Below, piece by piece: positions 29,844-38,871 of a stretch of 64,000 bases of DNA. The position numbers were made by a program, and so were the translations under genes. The notes beneath the pieces were generated by a model. The model did not search any database and was not told the origin of the DNA. It saw only the letters and a list, made by a program, of their open reading frames with translations. Location of the stretch: positions 186,001-250,000 of the forward strand of contig NZ_OOHJ01000011.1 in the NCBI RefSeq assembly GCF_900323885.1, read 5' to 3'. Origin of the DNA: [Actinomadura] parvosata subsp. kistnae. Its GTDB lineage: Bacteria; Actinomycetota; Actinomycetes; Streptosporangiales; Streptosporangiaceae. Every line of letters starts with the position of its first letter. The stretch's first letter is position 1.

Positions 29844-30584
29844 ATGGAACGCCAGCTGATCAGCCATCTCGCCCACGCCGACCACCCCATCGCCGCGCCC
29901 GTCAGCGAGGAGAGCCTGGAGCGATTGCTCGTGCGGGCGAAGCCACCCGCGCGGGCCCGCATCCTCGACCTGGGGTGCGGCTCGGCGGCGTGGCTGGTCA
30001 GGGCGCTGTCGCTGTACCCCGACGCGACGGCCGACGGGGTGGACATCTCCGACACCGGGTTCGCCGAGGCCGTCGAGGAGGCCGGGCGGCGCGGGGTGGC
30101 CGACCGGCTGCGGCTGCACCACGGCCCCGCCGCCGACTTCGCCGCCGACGAGCCGTACGACCTGGTGCTGTGCGTGGGCGCCACGCACGCCTTCGGCGGC
30201 TTCGCGCCGGCCCTGGACGCGGTGCGCGGCCACCTGCGGCCCGCCGGGCTCGCGCTGGTCGGCGAGGGCTTCTGGGAGCGGCCGCCCACGCCCGAGCTGC
30301 TCGCCCTGCTCGACGCCGAGCCCGGCGAGTACGCCGACCTGGCCGGGACGGCGGAGCGGGCGGAGGGCGCCGGGTACGCCACCGTTCACGCGCACACCAG
30401 CACGCTCGGCGAGTGGGACGAGTACGAGTGGTCGTGGACCGGCAGCCTCACCCGCTGGGCCCTCGACCATCCCGGCCCGGACGGCGAGGCGGCGCTGTCG
30501 GCCGCCCGCGAGCACCGTGACATGTGGCTGAAGGGGTATCGGGGCGTGCTCGGGTTCGTCACGCTCCTGCTGCGCCGGGCCTGA
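29844..30584 (+). CDS. SAM-dependent methyltransferase (class I)
   Basis: A 246-residue methyltransferase. Motif I is ILDLGCGSAAWL near residues 40-51, acidic residue GVDISD follows, and LVLCVGATHAFGG is motif IV. The later part (EGFWERPPTPELLALLDAEP, EWSWTGSLTRWALDHPG) matches a family often found in actinomycetes and annotated only as class I methyltransferase. ATG 29844 has only a weak Shine-Dalgarno sequence. The substrate is unknown. It is convergent with the hydrolase gene, 7 bp apart. Confidence 0.82.
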   Translation: MERQLISHLAHADHPIAAPVSEESLERLLVRAKPPARARILDLGCGSAAWLVRALSLYPDATADGVDISDTGFAEAVEEAGRRGVADRLRLHHGPAADFAADEPYDLVLCVGATHAFGGFAPALDAVRGHLRPAGLALVGEGFWERPPTPELLALLDAEPGEYADLAGTAERAEGAGYATVHAHTSTLGEWDEYEWSWTGSLTRWALDHPGPDGEAALSAAREHRDMWLKGYRGVLGFVTLLLRRA

Positions 30585-30591
30585 CGGCCTC

Positions 30592-31821
30592 TCACTCGCG
30601 CAGGAACGTCGTGACCAGGTCGCGGTAGGTGTCCGGGCGGTCGTGGGCGAGGTCGTGGCCGGCGCCGTCGATCGCGTGGAAGACGGCGTTCGGGAGCACG
30701 TCGGCGTACTCGCGGGCCACCTCGGGGCGCAGGTAGTCGCACGTGCCGCGCAGCACCAGCACGGGCACCGTCACCTCGCGCAGCGCGGGGCGGGGGTCGG
30801 GGGCGCGGCGGGCGTCGTTCGCGCTCATCGCGTTGGCCCAGAAGCCCGCCCCCGCCGGGCGCTGCCGCAGCGGCCGTCCCGGGCATCCGGAGCTCAGGTC
30901 GAGGTCGCCGACGAGCGACTCGAACTCGCCGTCCATCGCCTCGTCGGGCAGCAGGGCGTGGGTGACGCGCGGGCCCGCGAGCTGGATGAGCAGGTGCGCG
31001 AGCAGCAGGCGCGGGTGCCGGTCGCGCACCGCCGTGTCCTGGTCGCGCAGCCCGCTGTCGGTGAGCTGCCGGTTGCCGGGGTAGGCGGGGGACCACATGG
31101 TGCCGGGCGAGGCGACGACCGCGCGGGCCACCCGGTCCGGGTGCGCGGCCAGGTACGCGGCGGTGAGCTGGGCGCCCCAGGAGACGCCGGCCAGCACGAC
31201 GCGCTCGGCGCCGGTCGCGGCCCTGACGGCGTCGAGGTCGGCGACGTGGCGGGCGAGGGTGTAGCCGGTGACGTCGGGCAGGCGGCTGGAGCGGCCGGCG
31301 CCGACCTGGTGGTAGGCGTACACGTCGAAGCCTTCTGCGGCGAGGGCGGGCGCGAGCGGCGACGGCTCGGTGTCGGGTGCGCCGGGGCCGCCGTGCACGA
31401 GGATCACCGGCGTGTCCCTGCGCCGCTCGCCCTGCGCGGGGGTGCGCGTGTAGGCGATGCGCGAGCCGGTCGGCAGGTCCCAGTGACCGGTGCCGGGCCC
31501 GGCCGCCATCGGGGTGGACGGCGGGCCGCCGAACAGCAGGCCGCCGACGGGAATCGCGGCCACGGCCAGCTCGACGGCGGCGACCGCGACCGGCACCGCG
31601 CCCCGTAACAAGGGTGGGCGTGTCACGTGACGCATCGCCGACCGGCACATCCACCACGCGACCCCGCCCATCGCCGCCGCGCCCGCGGCCAGGGCGACGT
31701 ACCGGTTGCCGGTGACGGCGGCGCCGGCCCACAGCGCGCCGAGCCCCGCCGCGAGCCCGGCCGGAAGTGACAGGACGATGAGCAGCCCGGCCGCCGCCTT
31801 CGCTCGCACGCCCGCACGCAT
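30592..31821 (-). CDS. Membrane-anchored alpha/beta hydrolase (S33 peptidase-like)
   Basis: A 409-residue protein. Three hydrophobic helices lie in the first ~100 residues (AAAGLLIVLSLPAGLAAGLG, YVALAAGAAAMGGVAWW, VAVAAVELAVAAIPVGGLLF). An alpha/beta-hydrolase domain follows with the oxyanion HGGPGAPD, nucleophile elbow GVSWGAQ near 212, and catalytic His in IDGAGHD. VGAGRSSRLPDVTGYTL and the lid resemble proline iminopeptidase/tripeptidyl-peptidase (S33) enzymes. It may act at the membrane on peptides or lipophilic esters; the substrate is unknown. Confidence 0.8.
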   Translation of the reverse strand: MRAGVRAKAAAGLLIVLSLPAGLAAGLGALWAGAAVTGNRYVALAAGAAAMGGVAWWMCRSAMRHVTRPPLLRGAVPVAVAAVELAVAAIPVGGLLFGGPPSTPMAAGPGTGHWDLPTGSRIAYTRTPAQGERRRDTPVILVHGGPGAPDTEPSPLAPALAAEGFDVYAYHQVGAGRSSRLPDVTGYTLARHVADLDAVRAATGAERVVLAGVSWGAQLTAAYLAAHPDRVARAVVASPGTMWSPAYPGNRQLTDSGLRDQDTAVRDRHPRLLLAHLLIQLAGPRVTHALLPDEAMDGEFESLVGDLDLSSGCPGRPLRQRPAGAGFWANAMSANDARRAPDPRPALREVTVPVLVLRGTCDYLRPEVAREYADVLPNAVFHAIDGAGHDLAHDRPDTYRDLVTTFLRE

Positions 31822-31893
31822 CGCCGCTCCAAGGGTTGGCGTCTGTGATCCAGCGTAGGGCGCCGGTGATCGCGGTGCGCGGCGTCGCCGCGA

Positions 31894-33237
31894 TCAGGGG
31901 GCGGACGGGGTGATGTTGAAGTTGTCGCGGAACACGTTCGCCGGGTCGTAGCGGCGCTTGAGCGCGCGCAGGCGGCTCAGCGTCGGCTCCGGGTACGCCT
32001 CCTCGACGCGCTCGGGCCGCTGGTCGGTCTCGAAGTTGATGTACTGGCCGGAGAAGTGGTGCAGCATGCCGTCCCACATCTCGTCGAGGGCCCGCCGGCC
32101 GGGGCCGAACGCCACGAGCGAGAAGTTCGCCGAGCGGCCCGCGTACGCGGTCGCGTCCGGGGGCACGTCGGAGGCGGCGCCGCCGGCGGCGCGGATCTGG
32201 AAGAAGTACGTGCGGCCGCTCGCCACGAGCCGCGCCGCCGCGGCGGCCAGCTCCGGCGTGAGGTGGTCGGCGAGGCCCGCCCTGGTCACGGGCTCGCCCT
32301 GGGCGTCGTGCGGGCCGTGCGGCACCTGCATGATCGCCTCGTACGGCAGCACCTGGATCGCGTGGTCCAGCAGCGGCGCCGTGGCGGCGATCGGCTGCAG
32401 CCGGTTGATGATCGTCTCGGCGTCGCCGGAGTGCACGACCGCCATGATCTGGGCGATGAGCGGCTGCCCCGGGCGGGCCTGGCCGATGATGAGCGAGCTC
32501 GTCAGGTCGCGTGGGGCCGCCTCCATGACGGCGCCCCACCGTTGCAGGAAGCCCGCCGTGTCGGTGGCGTCCAGCACGAACTGGCCGAACCCGACCTCGC
32601 CGCCCTCGTGCGCCTCGAACTCGAACGCGGTGACGATCCCGAAGTTCGCCCCCGCGCCGCGTACCGCCCAGAACAGCTCGGCGTTCTCCTCGTCGTCGGC
32701 GTGCACGAGGCCGCCGTCGGCCAGCACGATGTCCACGGCGCGCAGGCGGTCGATCGTCAGCCCGTACTCGCGGACGAACCAGCCGATGCCGCCCGCCGTG
32801 GCCAGGCCGCCGACGCCCACCCCGCCGTAGTCGCCGGAGGTGAGCGCCCAGCCGTGCGGGGCGAGCGCGGCGGCGACGTCGCCCCAGCGGGCGCCCGGGC
32901 CGACGCGGATCCGGCGGGTGGCCTTGTCGACCAGCTCGACGGAGTCGAGGCGGGACACGTCGATGACGATGCCGCCGTTGCTGGTCGAGCGGCCGCTGAT
33001 GCCGTGCCCGCCGCTGCGGATCGACAGCTTGACCGGCTGCGTACGGGCGAAGCGCACGGCCTGGCCCACCTCCTCCGGCGTGCCCGGCCGCAGGACGAGA
33101 CCGGGCGAACCGCCACGCAGGTACGTGGAGCGGACGCGGGCGTAGGCGGCGTCCCCCGGCTCGACGGCCGAGGCGGCGAGGGCTTCGGGGACGGCGTCGT
33201 AGTCGATGCCCTCGCGGCGGTGGCGGCGCACGAACAC
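31894..33237 (-). CDS. FAD-linked oxidoreductase (BBE family), probably the C-terminal half of an LLM-FAD fusion
   Basis: A 447-residue flavoprotein: PCMH domain with LSIRSGGHGISGRSTSNGGI near residues 72-91, GARWGDVAAALAPHGWAL, GVGVGGLATAGGIGWFVREY, WAVRGAGANFGIVTAFEFE, and a complete BBE C-terminus YDPANVFRDNFNITP. The GTG at 33237 has no ribosome-binding site, and the frame is open upstream as ALRAARGEPAGRTPRSVFVR, which continues naturally from the end of the LLM frame when one C is added near 33287. The two domains therefore probably form one polypeptide that oxidises a substrate with two flavins or F420 plus FAD. Confidence 0.83.
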   Translation of the reverse strand: MFVRRHRREGIDYDAVPEALAASAVEPGDAAYARVRSTYLRGGSPGLVLRPGTPEEVGQAVRFARTQPVKLSIRSGGHGISGRSTSNGGIVIDVSRLDSVELVDKATRRIRVGPGARWGDVAAALAPHGWALTSGDYGGVGVGGLATAGGIGWFVREYGLTIDRLRAVDIVLADGGLVHADDEENAELFWAVRGAGANFGIVTAFEFEAHEGGEVGFGQFVLDATDTAGFLQRWGAVMEAAPRDLTSSLIIGQARPGQPLIAQIMAVVHSGDAETIINRLQPIAATAPLLDHAIQVLPYEAIMQVPHGPHDAQGEPVTRAGLADHLTPELAAAAARLVASGRTYFFQIRAAGGAASDVPPDATAYAGRSANFSLVAFGPGRRALDEMWDGMLHHFSGQYINFETDQRPERVEEAYPEPTLSRLRALKRRYDPANVFRDNFNITPSAP

Positions 33238-33287
33238 GCTGCGCGGCGTGCGGCCGGCCGGCTCTCCCCTGGCCGCGCGCAGGGCCG

Positions 33288-34016
33288 GGCTACCTCGGCG
33301 GCGAAGCGGCGCAGGCTCTCCTCGTCGTCGGTGGCGAGGAGCAGGGTGCTGAAGCCACCGGTCGTGACCAGGGGGACGAGCTGGTCGGAGGGGTCGGTGA
33401 CGACGGTGAGGCGGCGCAGCTCGCGCGGGTCCCGTCCCTCCGCCCTGGCCGTCCCGTCGATCAGCGCGTTCGCCGCCTCGCCGGTGAGCGGGTCAGGGGT
33501 GGTGCGCAGCCAGCCGTCGGCCTTGGCGGCGGCCAGGCGCAGCGCGTCCTGGTCGTCGGCGGGAGCGGCGATCCAGAGCGGGATCTCGTGCGCCGGCGCG
33601 GGGCCGCGTTCGGCGCCCGTCACGCGATGGTGCCGGCCCTCGACGTGCAGGGGCGAGCGCACGTTCGCCGCCCAGATGCCGCGGATGACGTCGATGGCCT
33701 CGTCCAGCCCGCCGGACACGCCCAGGCCCAGCTCGACGCGCCCGCCCGAGAGCAGGTCGAGGCTGGCGGCGGCCCGCGCCAGCACCGCGGCGTTGCCCAC
33801 CGGGCCCGCCGCTCCGGGAGCGCCCGCGAGCAGGCGGACGCGTTCGGTGCGGGCGGCGACCCAGCTCAGGAACGTCCACGGATCGACGCCCGCGGGCTCG
33901 TCCCGGACGGCGACCAGATCGTAGCCCAGCTCCTCAGCGAGCCGCGCCCGCTCCACCGCCGCGCCGGCACCGGGCGTGAGCAGCACGCCGAGCCGCAGCG
34001 GATGACCATGGTCCAC
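33288..34016 (-). CDS. LLM-class flavin/F420-dependent oxidoreductase domain (frameshifted into the FAD oxidase)
   Basis: About 243 residues of an F420/FMN-dependent luciferase-like monooxygenase: RLGVLLTPGAGAAVERARLA, DLVAVRDEPAGVDPWTFLSW, ASLDLLSGGRVELGLGVSGG and a C-terminus LLATDDEESLRRFAAEVA. After residue 243 the frame becomes low-complexity shadow sequence to 32757, while the adjacent frame continues sensibly into the FAD domain. The GTG start at 34016 lies four bases after the stop of the next LLM gene, so the two are co-transcribed. It shares clear similarity with that neighbour, suggesting tandem duplication. Confidence 0.75.
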
Positions 34017-34019
34017 CGC

Positions 34020-34934
34020 TCATCGCCCCGCTTCCACGGTGCCGCGCTCCTTGGCGACGAGCTCCCGCACCCGGGGCGCGACCTGCTCGCCGAACGTGCG
34101 GATGGTGCCGGCGTCGTCGGCCATGAGGACGTAGCCGGACATCCCGTACTCCAGCGTCAGCACCGCGAGCTGCTCGGCCCACTGCTCGGGCGGCCCCGAC
34201 AGCAGCCGGTCGCTGGGCGCGGCGCCGAAGCGGCCGGTGATGTTGAGCAGGCGGCGGATCGCGGCGGGCGCGCGCCCGGCCTCCGCCGCGGCGGCGTCGA
34301 TGGTCGCGTTGGCGTCGGCGAGCTGGTCGAGGCTCTGCAGGTACGGCAGGGACGGCAGCCAGCCGTCGGCCTTGGCGCCGGTGAGGCGGAGCATCTTCGG
34401 CTTGTACGCGCCCAGCCAGATCCCGATGTCGTGCGCCGGGGCGGGCCCGCGCTTGGCGCCGTCGACCTGGTAGTAGGTGCCGGCCACGCGGAGCCTGGCC
34501 CGGTTGCCCGCGTCCCAGACGCCGCGGATGACGTCGATGGCCTCGCTGAGGGCGTCCACGGCCTGGCCGGGGCTCAGGCGGCGGCCGCCCATGGCCTCGA
34601 TGGCGTCCCAGAAGCCGCCCGCGCCGAGCCCGAGCTCGAACCGGCCGCCGCTGAGCAGGTCGAGGCTCGCCGCGGCCCTGGCAAGCACGGCCGGCGGGCG
34701 GAGCGGAAGGTTGATCACGTTGCCCGACAGGTGGATGCGCTCCGTGCGGGCGGCGACGTACGACAGCAGCGTCCAGGTGTCGAGGAACGCCGCCTGGTAG
34801 GGGTGGTCCTGGAAGGTGGCCAGGTCGAGCCCGGCGGCCTCCGACTCCTGTGCCAGCGCGACGACGTCCTGCGGCGAGGCGTTCGCCGGCGTGATGAAGG
34901 ACCCGAACATCAGGTCGTGCCCGTAGTCAGGCAT
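34020..34934 (-). CDS. LLM-class flavin/F420-dependent oxidoreductase
   Basis: A 304-residue luciferase-like TIM-barrel oxidoreductase. It has LMFGSFITPANASPQDVVAL, LDLATFQDHPYQAAFLDTWT, IHLSGNVINLPLRPPAVLAR, ASLDLLSGGRFELGLGAGGF and GADKADGWLP-like GAKADGWLPSLPYL. The pattern fits F420-dependent enzymes of actinomycetes. Start ATG 34934 with GGAGGG upstream. It is the first gene of an operon with the LLM-FAD gene, and is divergently or serially controlled by the MarR gene upstream at 35045-35536. The substrate is unknown. Confidence 0.85.
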   Translation of the reverse strand: MPDYGHDLMFGSFITPANASPQDVVALAQESEAAGLDLATFQDHPYQAAFLDTWTLLSYVAARTERIHLSGNVINLPLRPPAVLARAAASLDLLSGGRFELGLGAGGFWDAIEAMGGRRLSPGQAVDALSEAIDVIRGVWDAGNRARLRVAGTYYQVDGAKRGPAPAHDIGIWLGAYKPKMLRLTGAKADGWLPSLPYLQSLDQLADANATIDAAAAEAGRAPAAIRRLLNITGRFGAAPSDRLLSGPPEQWAEQLAVLTLEYGMSGYVLMADDAGTIRTFGEQVAPRVRELVAKERGTVEAGR

Positions 34935-34972
34935 GGTGTGCTGTCCCTCCTCCGCCCGAGCCAGGCAGATGT

Positions 34973-35014
34973 GTTGTGGAGCAGACTATCTCCGCTCCAG
35001 ACGAGTTGCACAAC
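34973..35014. promoter_or_regulatory. Nested inverted repeats upstream of the LLM operon, likely MarR site
   Basis: GTTGTG (34973-34978) / CACAAC (35009-35014) and, inside, GGAGC (34978-34982) / GCTCC (34994-34998) are inverted repeats in the 110-bp gap between the MarR gene and the LLM operon. GTTGCACAAC (35005-35014) is itself a near-palindrome of MarR type. Confidence 0.45.
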
Positions 35015-35044
35015 AGCACATTGCCTGCGGGCATTCCGGCGGGG

Positions 35045-35536
35045 TCAGCGCCCGTCCGCCAGCATCTCCTCGGCCACGTCACAGGGGTCGGTGACGGGAT
35101 CGATGTCCTGCACCTCGCGGGCCACCCGGGCCAGCAGCCGCCGGAACGTCTCGCGCTCGTCCGCGCCGAGCGCCCCGAGCAGCCGGTCCTCGGCCTCCCG
35201 CACCCGCCGCTCCAGCTCCCGGAACGTGCGCTCCCCCTTGTCGGTCACCACGATCCGCCGCCGCCGGCGATCGGCCGGGTTGAGCCGGCGCTCCACCAGC
35301 CCGGCCTCCACCAGGTCGTCGAGGAGGTAGGTCAGCACGGTGCGGTCGATGCCCAGGTGCGCGGCCAGCGCGAGCTGCGTGGGATGCTCCCCGCCGACGA
35401 CGGCGGCCAGCGTCTGGTACCCGCGCGGCCCGTGCGGCAGATCGCCGATCACGGCCACGACCGTGCTCTGGTAGGCCCGCAGCAGCACCCCGAGCGTCCA
35501 GCCCAGGTTGTCACCACCTGCCTGCTCGGTGCTCAT
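35045..35536 (-). CDS. MarR family transcriptional regulator
   Basis: A 163-residue winged-helix regulator: N-terminal dimerisation helix LGWTLGVLLRAYQSTVVAVI, HTH TQLALAAHLGIDRTVLTYLL, wing with GLVERRLNPADRRRRRIVVT (DxRxR motif), and a C-terminal helix with LGALGADERETFRRLLARVA. It lies directly upstream of the LLM/FAD operon on the same strand, and an operator-like palindrome lies between them. It probably senses a phenolic or drug-like ligand and controls that operon. Confidence 0.87.
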   Translation of the reverse strand: MSTEQAGGDNLGWTLGVLLRAYQSTVVAVIGDLPHGPRGYQTLAAVVGGEHPTQLALAAHLGIDRTVLTYLLDDLVEAGLVERRLNPADRRRRRIVVTDKGERTFRELERRVREAEDRLLGALGADERETFRRLLARVAREVQDIDPVTDPCDVAEEMLADGR

Positions 35537-35558
35537 GCGCGCATCCTATCCAGGGGCG

Positions 35559-36745
35559 TCATAACGGGGTGGAGCCGCCGACCCGGTCGAGGAAGGCGAG
35601 GCCGTCGAACGCCTCGGCGAGCACCGTCGGCGTGAAGGTGCGCCGGGCGGTCAGGCGCCGGGCGACGGCGCCGAAGGAGCGCAGCTCGCCGGGGGCGGCG
35701 AGCCAGGCGGACACCGGCTCGGGGCGGTCGCCGCCGCGCAGGTCCACCACGTGGTCGCCGGGATGGGCCGCGGACAGGCGGGCCTCCACGTTGCGGCCCG
35801 TGTCGGCCGGGGGGACGCGGAAGCGGACCGGGCCGCCGCGGACGAGCCGGCCGAACCGGCGCCGGTGGGCGCGGAACTCGCCGTGCCCGAACAGCAGGCC
35901 GAGCGCGTAGTACGCGGCGCCGAACGTGCGGGCCAGGTGCGTGCCCATCACGGGGGCGGCGCGGGCCCGTTTCGTGATGTGGGCGTTGTGCGCCCACACG
36001 GCGACCTTGGCGCCGGGGTCGGCCATGAGCAGGGCGACGTTCTCCGCCATGTAGCGGTCGCGGGCGACGCCGAGGGTGCGGGCCGGGTCGGCGTGGGCGT
36101 AGGGCCGGCTCGCCACGTCGGCGAACTGGCGCACGATGCGGGCGGGCTCGCGCGCCTCGGGCGGGCCGTGCTCGTTCACGTACTCCTCCAGGCGCCGCGC
36201 GTCCGCCTCGACCTGCCGGTCCAGTTGCCGCAGGAACCCCGAGGCGCCCAGGTCGCCGAGCGGGTCGAGCAGCGGGGCGGCGGCCTTGCCCAGGCAGGCG
36301 CGCAGCTCCGCCAGCGCCATCATGGGGTGTTGCGGGTCGATCCCGACGAAGCGGACGGGGCGGTCGGCGGTGCGGTTGTGCTCGCGCAGCCGCTGGAGCA
36401 CCGTCAGCATCTCGGCGGTGTTCAGCGTCCAGAAGCCCAGCCCGGCCAGCGCCTCGCGGGGATCGCCTGGCCGCCGGCGGTGTAGGCGTCCACGGCCCGC
36501 GCGGCGGCGGCGCTCGCCTCGATGGCGAGCGTGGTGAAGCCCAGCTCCTTGATCAGGAATTCCGTCAGCCGCCACCTGAGCAGGAAGAACTCCGCGCTGC
36601 CGTGCGTGGCCTCGCCCAGCCCCACCAGCCGCACGCCCTGGAACACGGCCTTCAGCGGCCGGAGCCCGGCCGGGCCTGCGCCCGGGTCGAGACTCGCGAG
36701 CGGTACGGCCCGGGCCGCCAGCCACTCCGTCACGTCGTCCGGCAC
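35559..36745 (-). pseudogene. Erythromycin esterase-like protein, one-base frameshift
   Basis: The first 96 codons (GTG 36745) encode LVGLGEATHGSAEFFLLRWR and FLIKELGFTTLAIEA, the catalytic Glu/His region of the EreA/EreB superfamily. The frame then shifts: one extra C in the run at 36458-36461 joins AYTAGGQAIP to REALAGLGFWTLNTAEML, and the rest (VRFVGIDPQHPMMALAELRA, KVAVWAHNAHITKRA) continues to 35559, giving a normal-length protein of about 395 residues. True macrolide esterases and many unrelated homologues share this fold, so resistance is not established. The WAHNAHI motif carries another catalytic His. It follows the SpoIIE gene by 9 bp and is probably co-transcribed with it. Confidence 0.8.
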
Positions 36746-36754
36746 GGCTCCACA

Positions 36755-38791
36755 CTACGGCGCGGGAGGCAGCCGCAGCGCGATCACCGCGATGTCGTCC
36801 AGGCCCGTGGTGGGCAGGCCGCTGAGCAGGTTGTCGCAGAAGGCGTCGATCGGCTCGGCCGCCAGCGTGCCCGCCAGCCGGCGCAGCCGCTCCAGCCCCC
36901 GGTCCAGATGCTCGCCCGCGCGCTCCACGAGACCGTCCGTGTACAGCAGGAACGTGCTGCCCGGCGGCAGCGGCCGGACCTCCGAGGCGCACATGCCCTC
37001 GTGCCGGAAGCCCAGCAGCGGGCTGGTCGCGCCGTCCAGGAAGGAGCTCTCCCCGTCGGCGCTGACCAGCAGGGGCGGCGGATGGCCGGCGACGGCGTAG
37101 TGGAGCTGGTGGCCACCGCCGTCGGCCTGCTCGACCCGGGCCAGCGCGCACGTGGCCGTCACCTCCTCCGCCAGTGACTCCATCGCCAGGTTCAGGCGGG
37201 TCAGGATCTCGCCGGGAGGCTCGCAGCGGTCCATCGCGAGGGCGCGCAGCATGTTGCGGAGCTGGCTCATGACGACGGCGGCGCCCAGGTCGTGGCCGGC
37301 CACGTCGCCGATGGCCACGACGGTCACCCCGTCGGGCAGCACGAACGAGTCGTACCAGTCGCCGCCCACCTCCGCCGCCGACGGGCTCGCCTGGTAGCGG
37401 GCCGTGATCTCCAGGCCGGGCAGGCGCGGCGGCTCGGCGAGCAGGCTGTGCTGCAGGGCCAGCGCGACCTGCTGGGCGCGCTGGAAGCGGATGGCGTTGC
37501 TCAGCGCGTCGTGCGCGTGGTCGAAGATCTCGCCCAGCACCTCGATGTCGTCCCAGCCGATCGGCGCCCGGTCGCCGCAGGTCACGGCGCTCACGACGGC
37601 GGGGACCGCGCCGTCCACGACGACGGGCAGCGTCAGCAGGCTGTTGGCCTCGTTCGCCTCCAGCCACGCCTGGAACTCGGCGGGCGCGAGATTGTCCGGC
37701 GGCGCGCCCTTCGGGAAGATCTTCAGCAGCGGGCGCCGCTGCCGCACCGCCCTGACCAGCGCGTTGTCGGCGGGCAGATGCTCCTCACTGTACGGCGGCA
37801 GCCGCCGCAGGCCGCTGCGGGCGGCGGTGGCCAGCCGCTCCACCACGAACGGCACCCCCGCCTGCCTGATGCTGGTCAGGTCGGTGATGAGGTGCACGCC
37901 GCAGCCGTCGGCCAGCTCCGGGACGATCACGTCGACGAGCGCGCCCAGCATCTCCGGCAGGCTCGTGAGGTCGGCCGTGGCCGCGTTCGCCCGGTCGAGG
38001 ATCTGCTGGCGCCGCCGGTCGCGCCACTGCTGCTCGATGTCGGTGCAGGTGCCCACCCACTCGACGACCCGGCCGTTCTCCCTGATCGGCACGGCCTGCG
38101 CGCGGAAGTGCCGGTAGCAGCCGTCGGCGGTGCGCAGCCGGTAGACCTGCTCCCAGACGTCCGCGCCGCCGTGCACCGCCCGCCACCACGCCTCCATCGT
38201 CGGCGCGCGATCGTCGGGATGCAGCATCCGCTGCCAGCCCTGCCCGCGGAACTCCTCCCACGGCTGGCCCGTCACCCGCCGCCAGCTCGGGCTCGGCTCG
38301 ATCACCTCGCCCTCCGGGCCGGCCACCCAGATGATCTCCGCGCTGACCCGCATCAGGCTCTCGTAGCGCCGCAGGATGCGGCTGCGCTCGTCGGCGATCG
38401 CGCGGAACTCGCGCGTGGCGTTGATCTGCTCGGTGACCTCCGTCGTCACCACCAGCACGCCGTGCTCGCCGGGCCCCAGCGAGACCCGCGACAGGCTGGA
38501 GGTGAAGAACCGCTCCTCGCCGTCCAGTTGCACCGGGTCCGCGTCGAGGACCACGGGCTCGCCCGTCGTGTACACCTGGTCGAACAGCTTTCCGTAACGT
38601 CTCTGGACGAATTCGGCAAACGCCTTCTCCAGCGGGAACCCCATCGGTATCTCGCCGAACTGTGCCCGATACATCGCGTTCGTGTAGAGCAGCCGGTGGT
38701 CGGAGCCGCTGGTGACGGCCACGCCCACCGGTGCGGGATCGAGCACCTCGAACGCCAGGCCGCAGCGCCCGCCGTTCCTGGCCCTGCCCAT
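36755..38791 (-). CDS. PAS-PAS-GAF-SpoIIE (PP2C) serine phosphatase
   Basis: A 678-residue signalling phosphatase. An N-terminal PAS-like domain (about residues 10-115) is followed by a PAS3/PAC domain (about 140-265; VIEPSPSWRRVTGQPWEEFR, VVEWVGTCTDIEQQ), a GAF-like domain (about 290-455) and a SpoIIE/PP2C domain (about 460-678) with EVGGDWYDSFVLPDG, GDVAGHDLGAAVVMSQLRNM, LYTDGLVER and GLDDIAVIALRL. ATG 38791 is supported by GGAGG; the longer upstream frame has no coding character. No anti-sigma factor or antagonist gene is nearby, so the partner-switching target is elsewhere. Confidence 0.88.
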   Translation of the reverse strand: MGRARNGGRCGLAFEVLDPAPVGVAVTSGSDHRLLYTNAMYRAQFGEIPMGFPLEKAFAEFVQRRYGKLFDQVYTTGEPVVLDADPVQLDGEERFFTSSLSRVSLGPGEHGVLVVTTEVTEQINATREFRAIADERSRILRRYESLMRVSAEIIWVAGPEGEVIEPSPSWRRVTGQPWEEFRGQGWQRMLHPDDRAPTMEAWWRAVHGGADVWEQVYRLRTADGCYRHFRAQAVPIRENGRVVEWVGTCTDIEQQWRDRRRQQILDRANAATADLTSLPEMLGALVDVIVPELADGCGVHLITDLTSIRQAGVPFVVERLATAARSGLRRLPPYSEEHLPADNALVRAVRQRRPLLKIFPKGAPPDNLAPAEFQAWLEANEANSLLTLPVVVDGAVPAVVSAVTCGDRAPIGWDDIEVLGEIFDHAHDALSNAIRFQRAQQVALALQHSLLAEPPRLPGLEITARYQASPSAAEVGGDWYDSFVLPDGVTVVAIGDVAGHDLGAAVVMSQLRNMLRALAMDRCEPPGEILTRLNLAMESLAEEVTATCALARVEQADGGGHQLHYAVAGHPPPLLVSADGESSFLDGATSPLLGFRHEGMCASEVRPLPPGSTFLLYTDGLVERAGEHLDRGLERLRRLAGTLAAEPIDAFCDNLLSGLPTTGLDDIAVIALRLPPAP

Positions 38792-38871
38792 CTGTGACCT
38801 CCCCCCGATGGTCACACCTCTCGCCTGTGATACCCCCCAGCAGCCTGCGGGAACGCCATCGGGGCGGCGGA

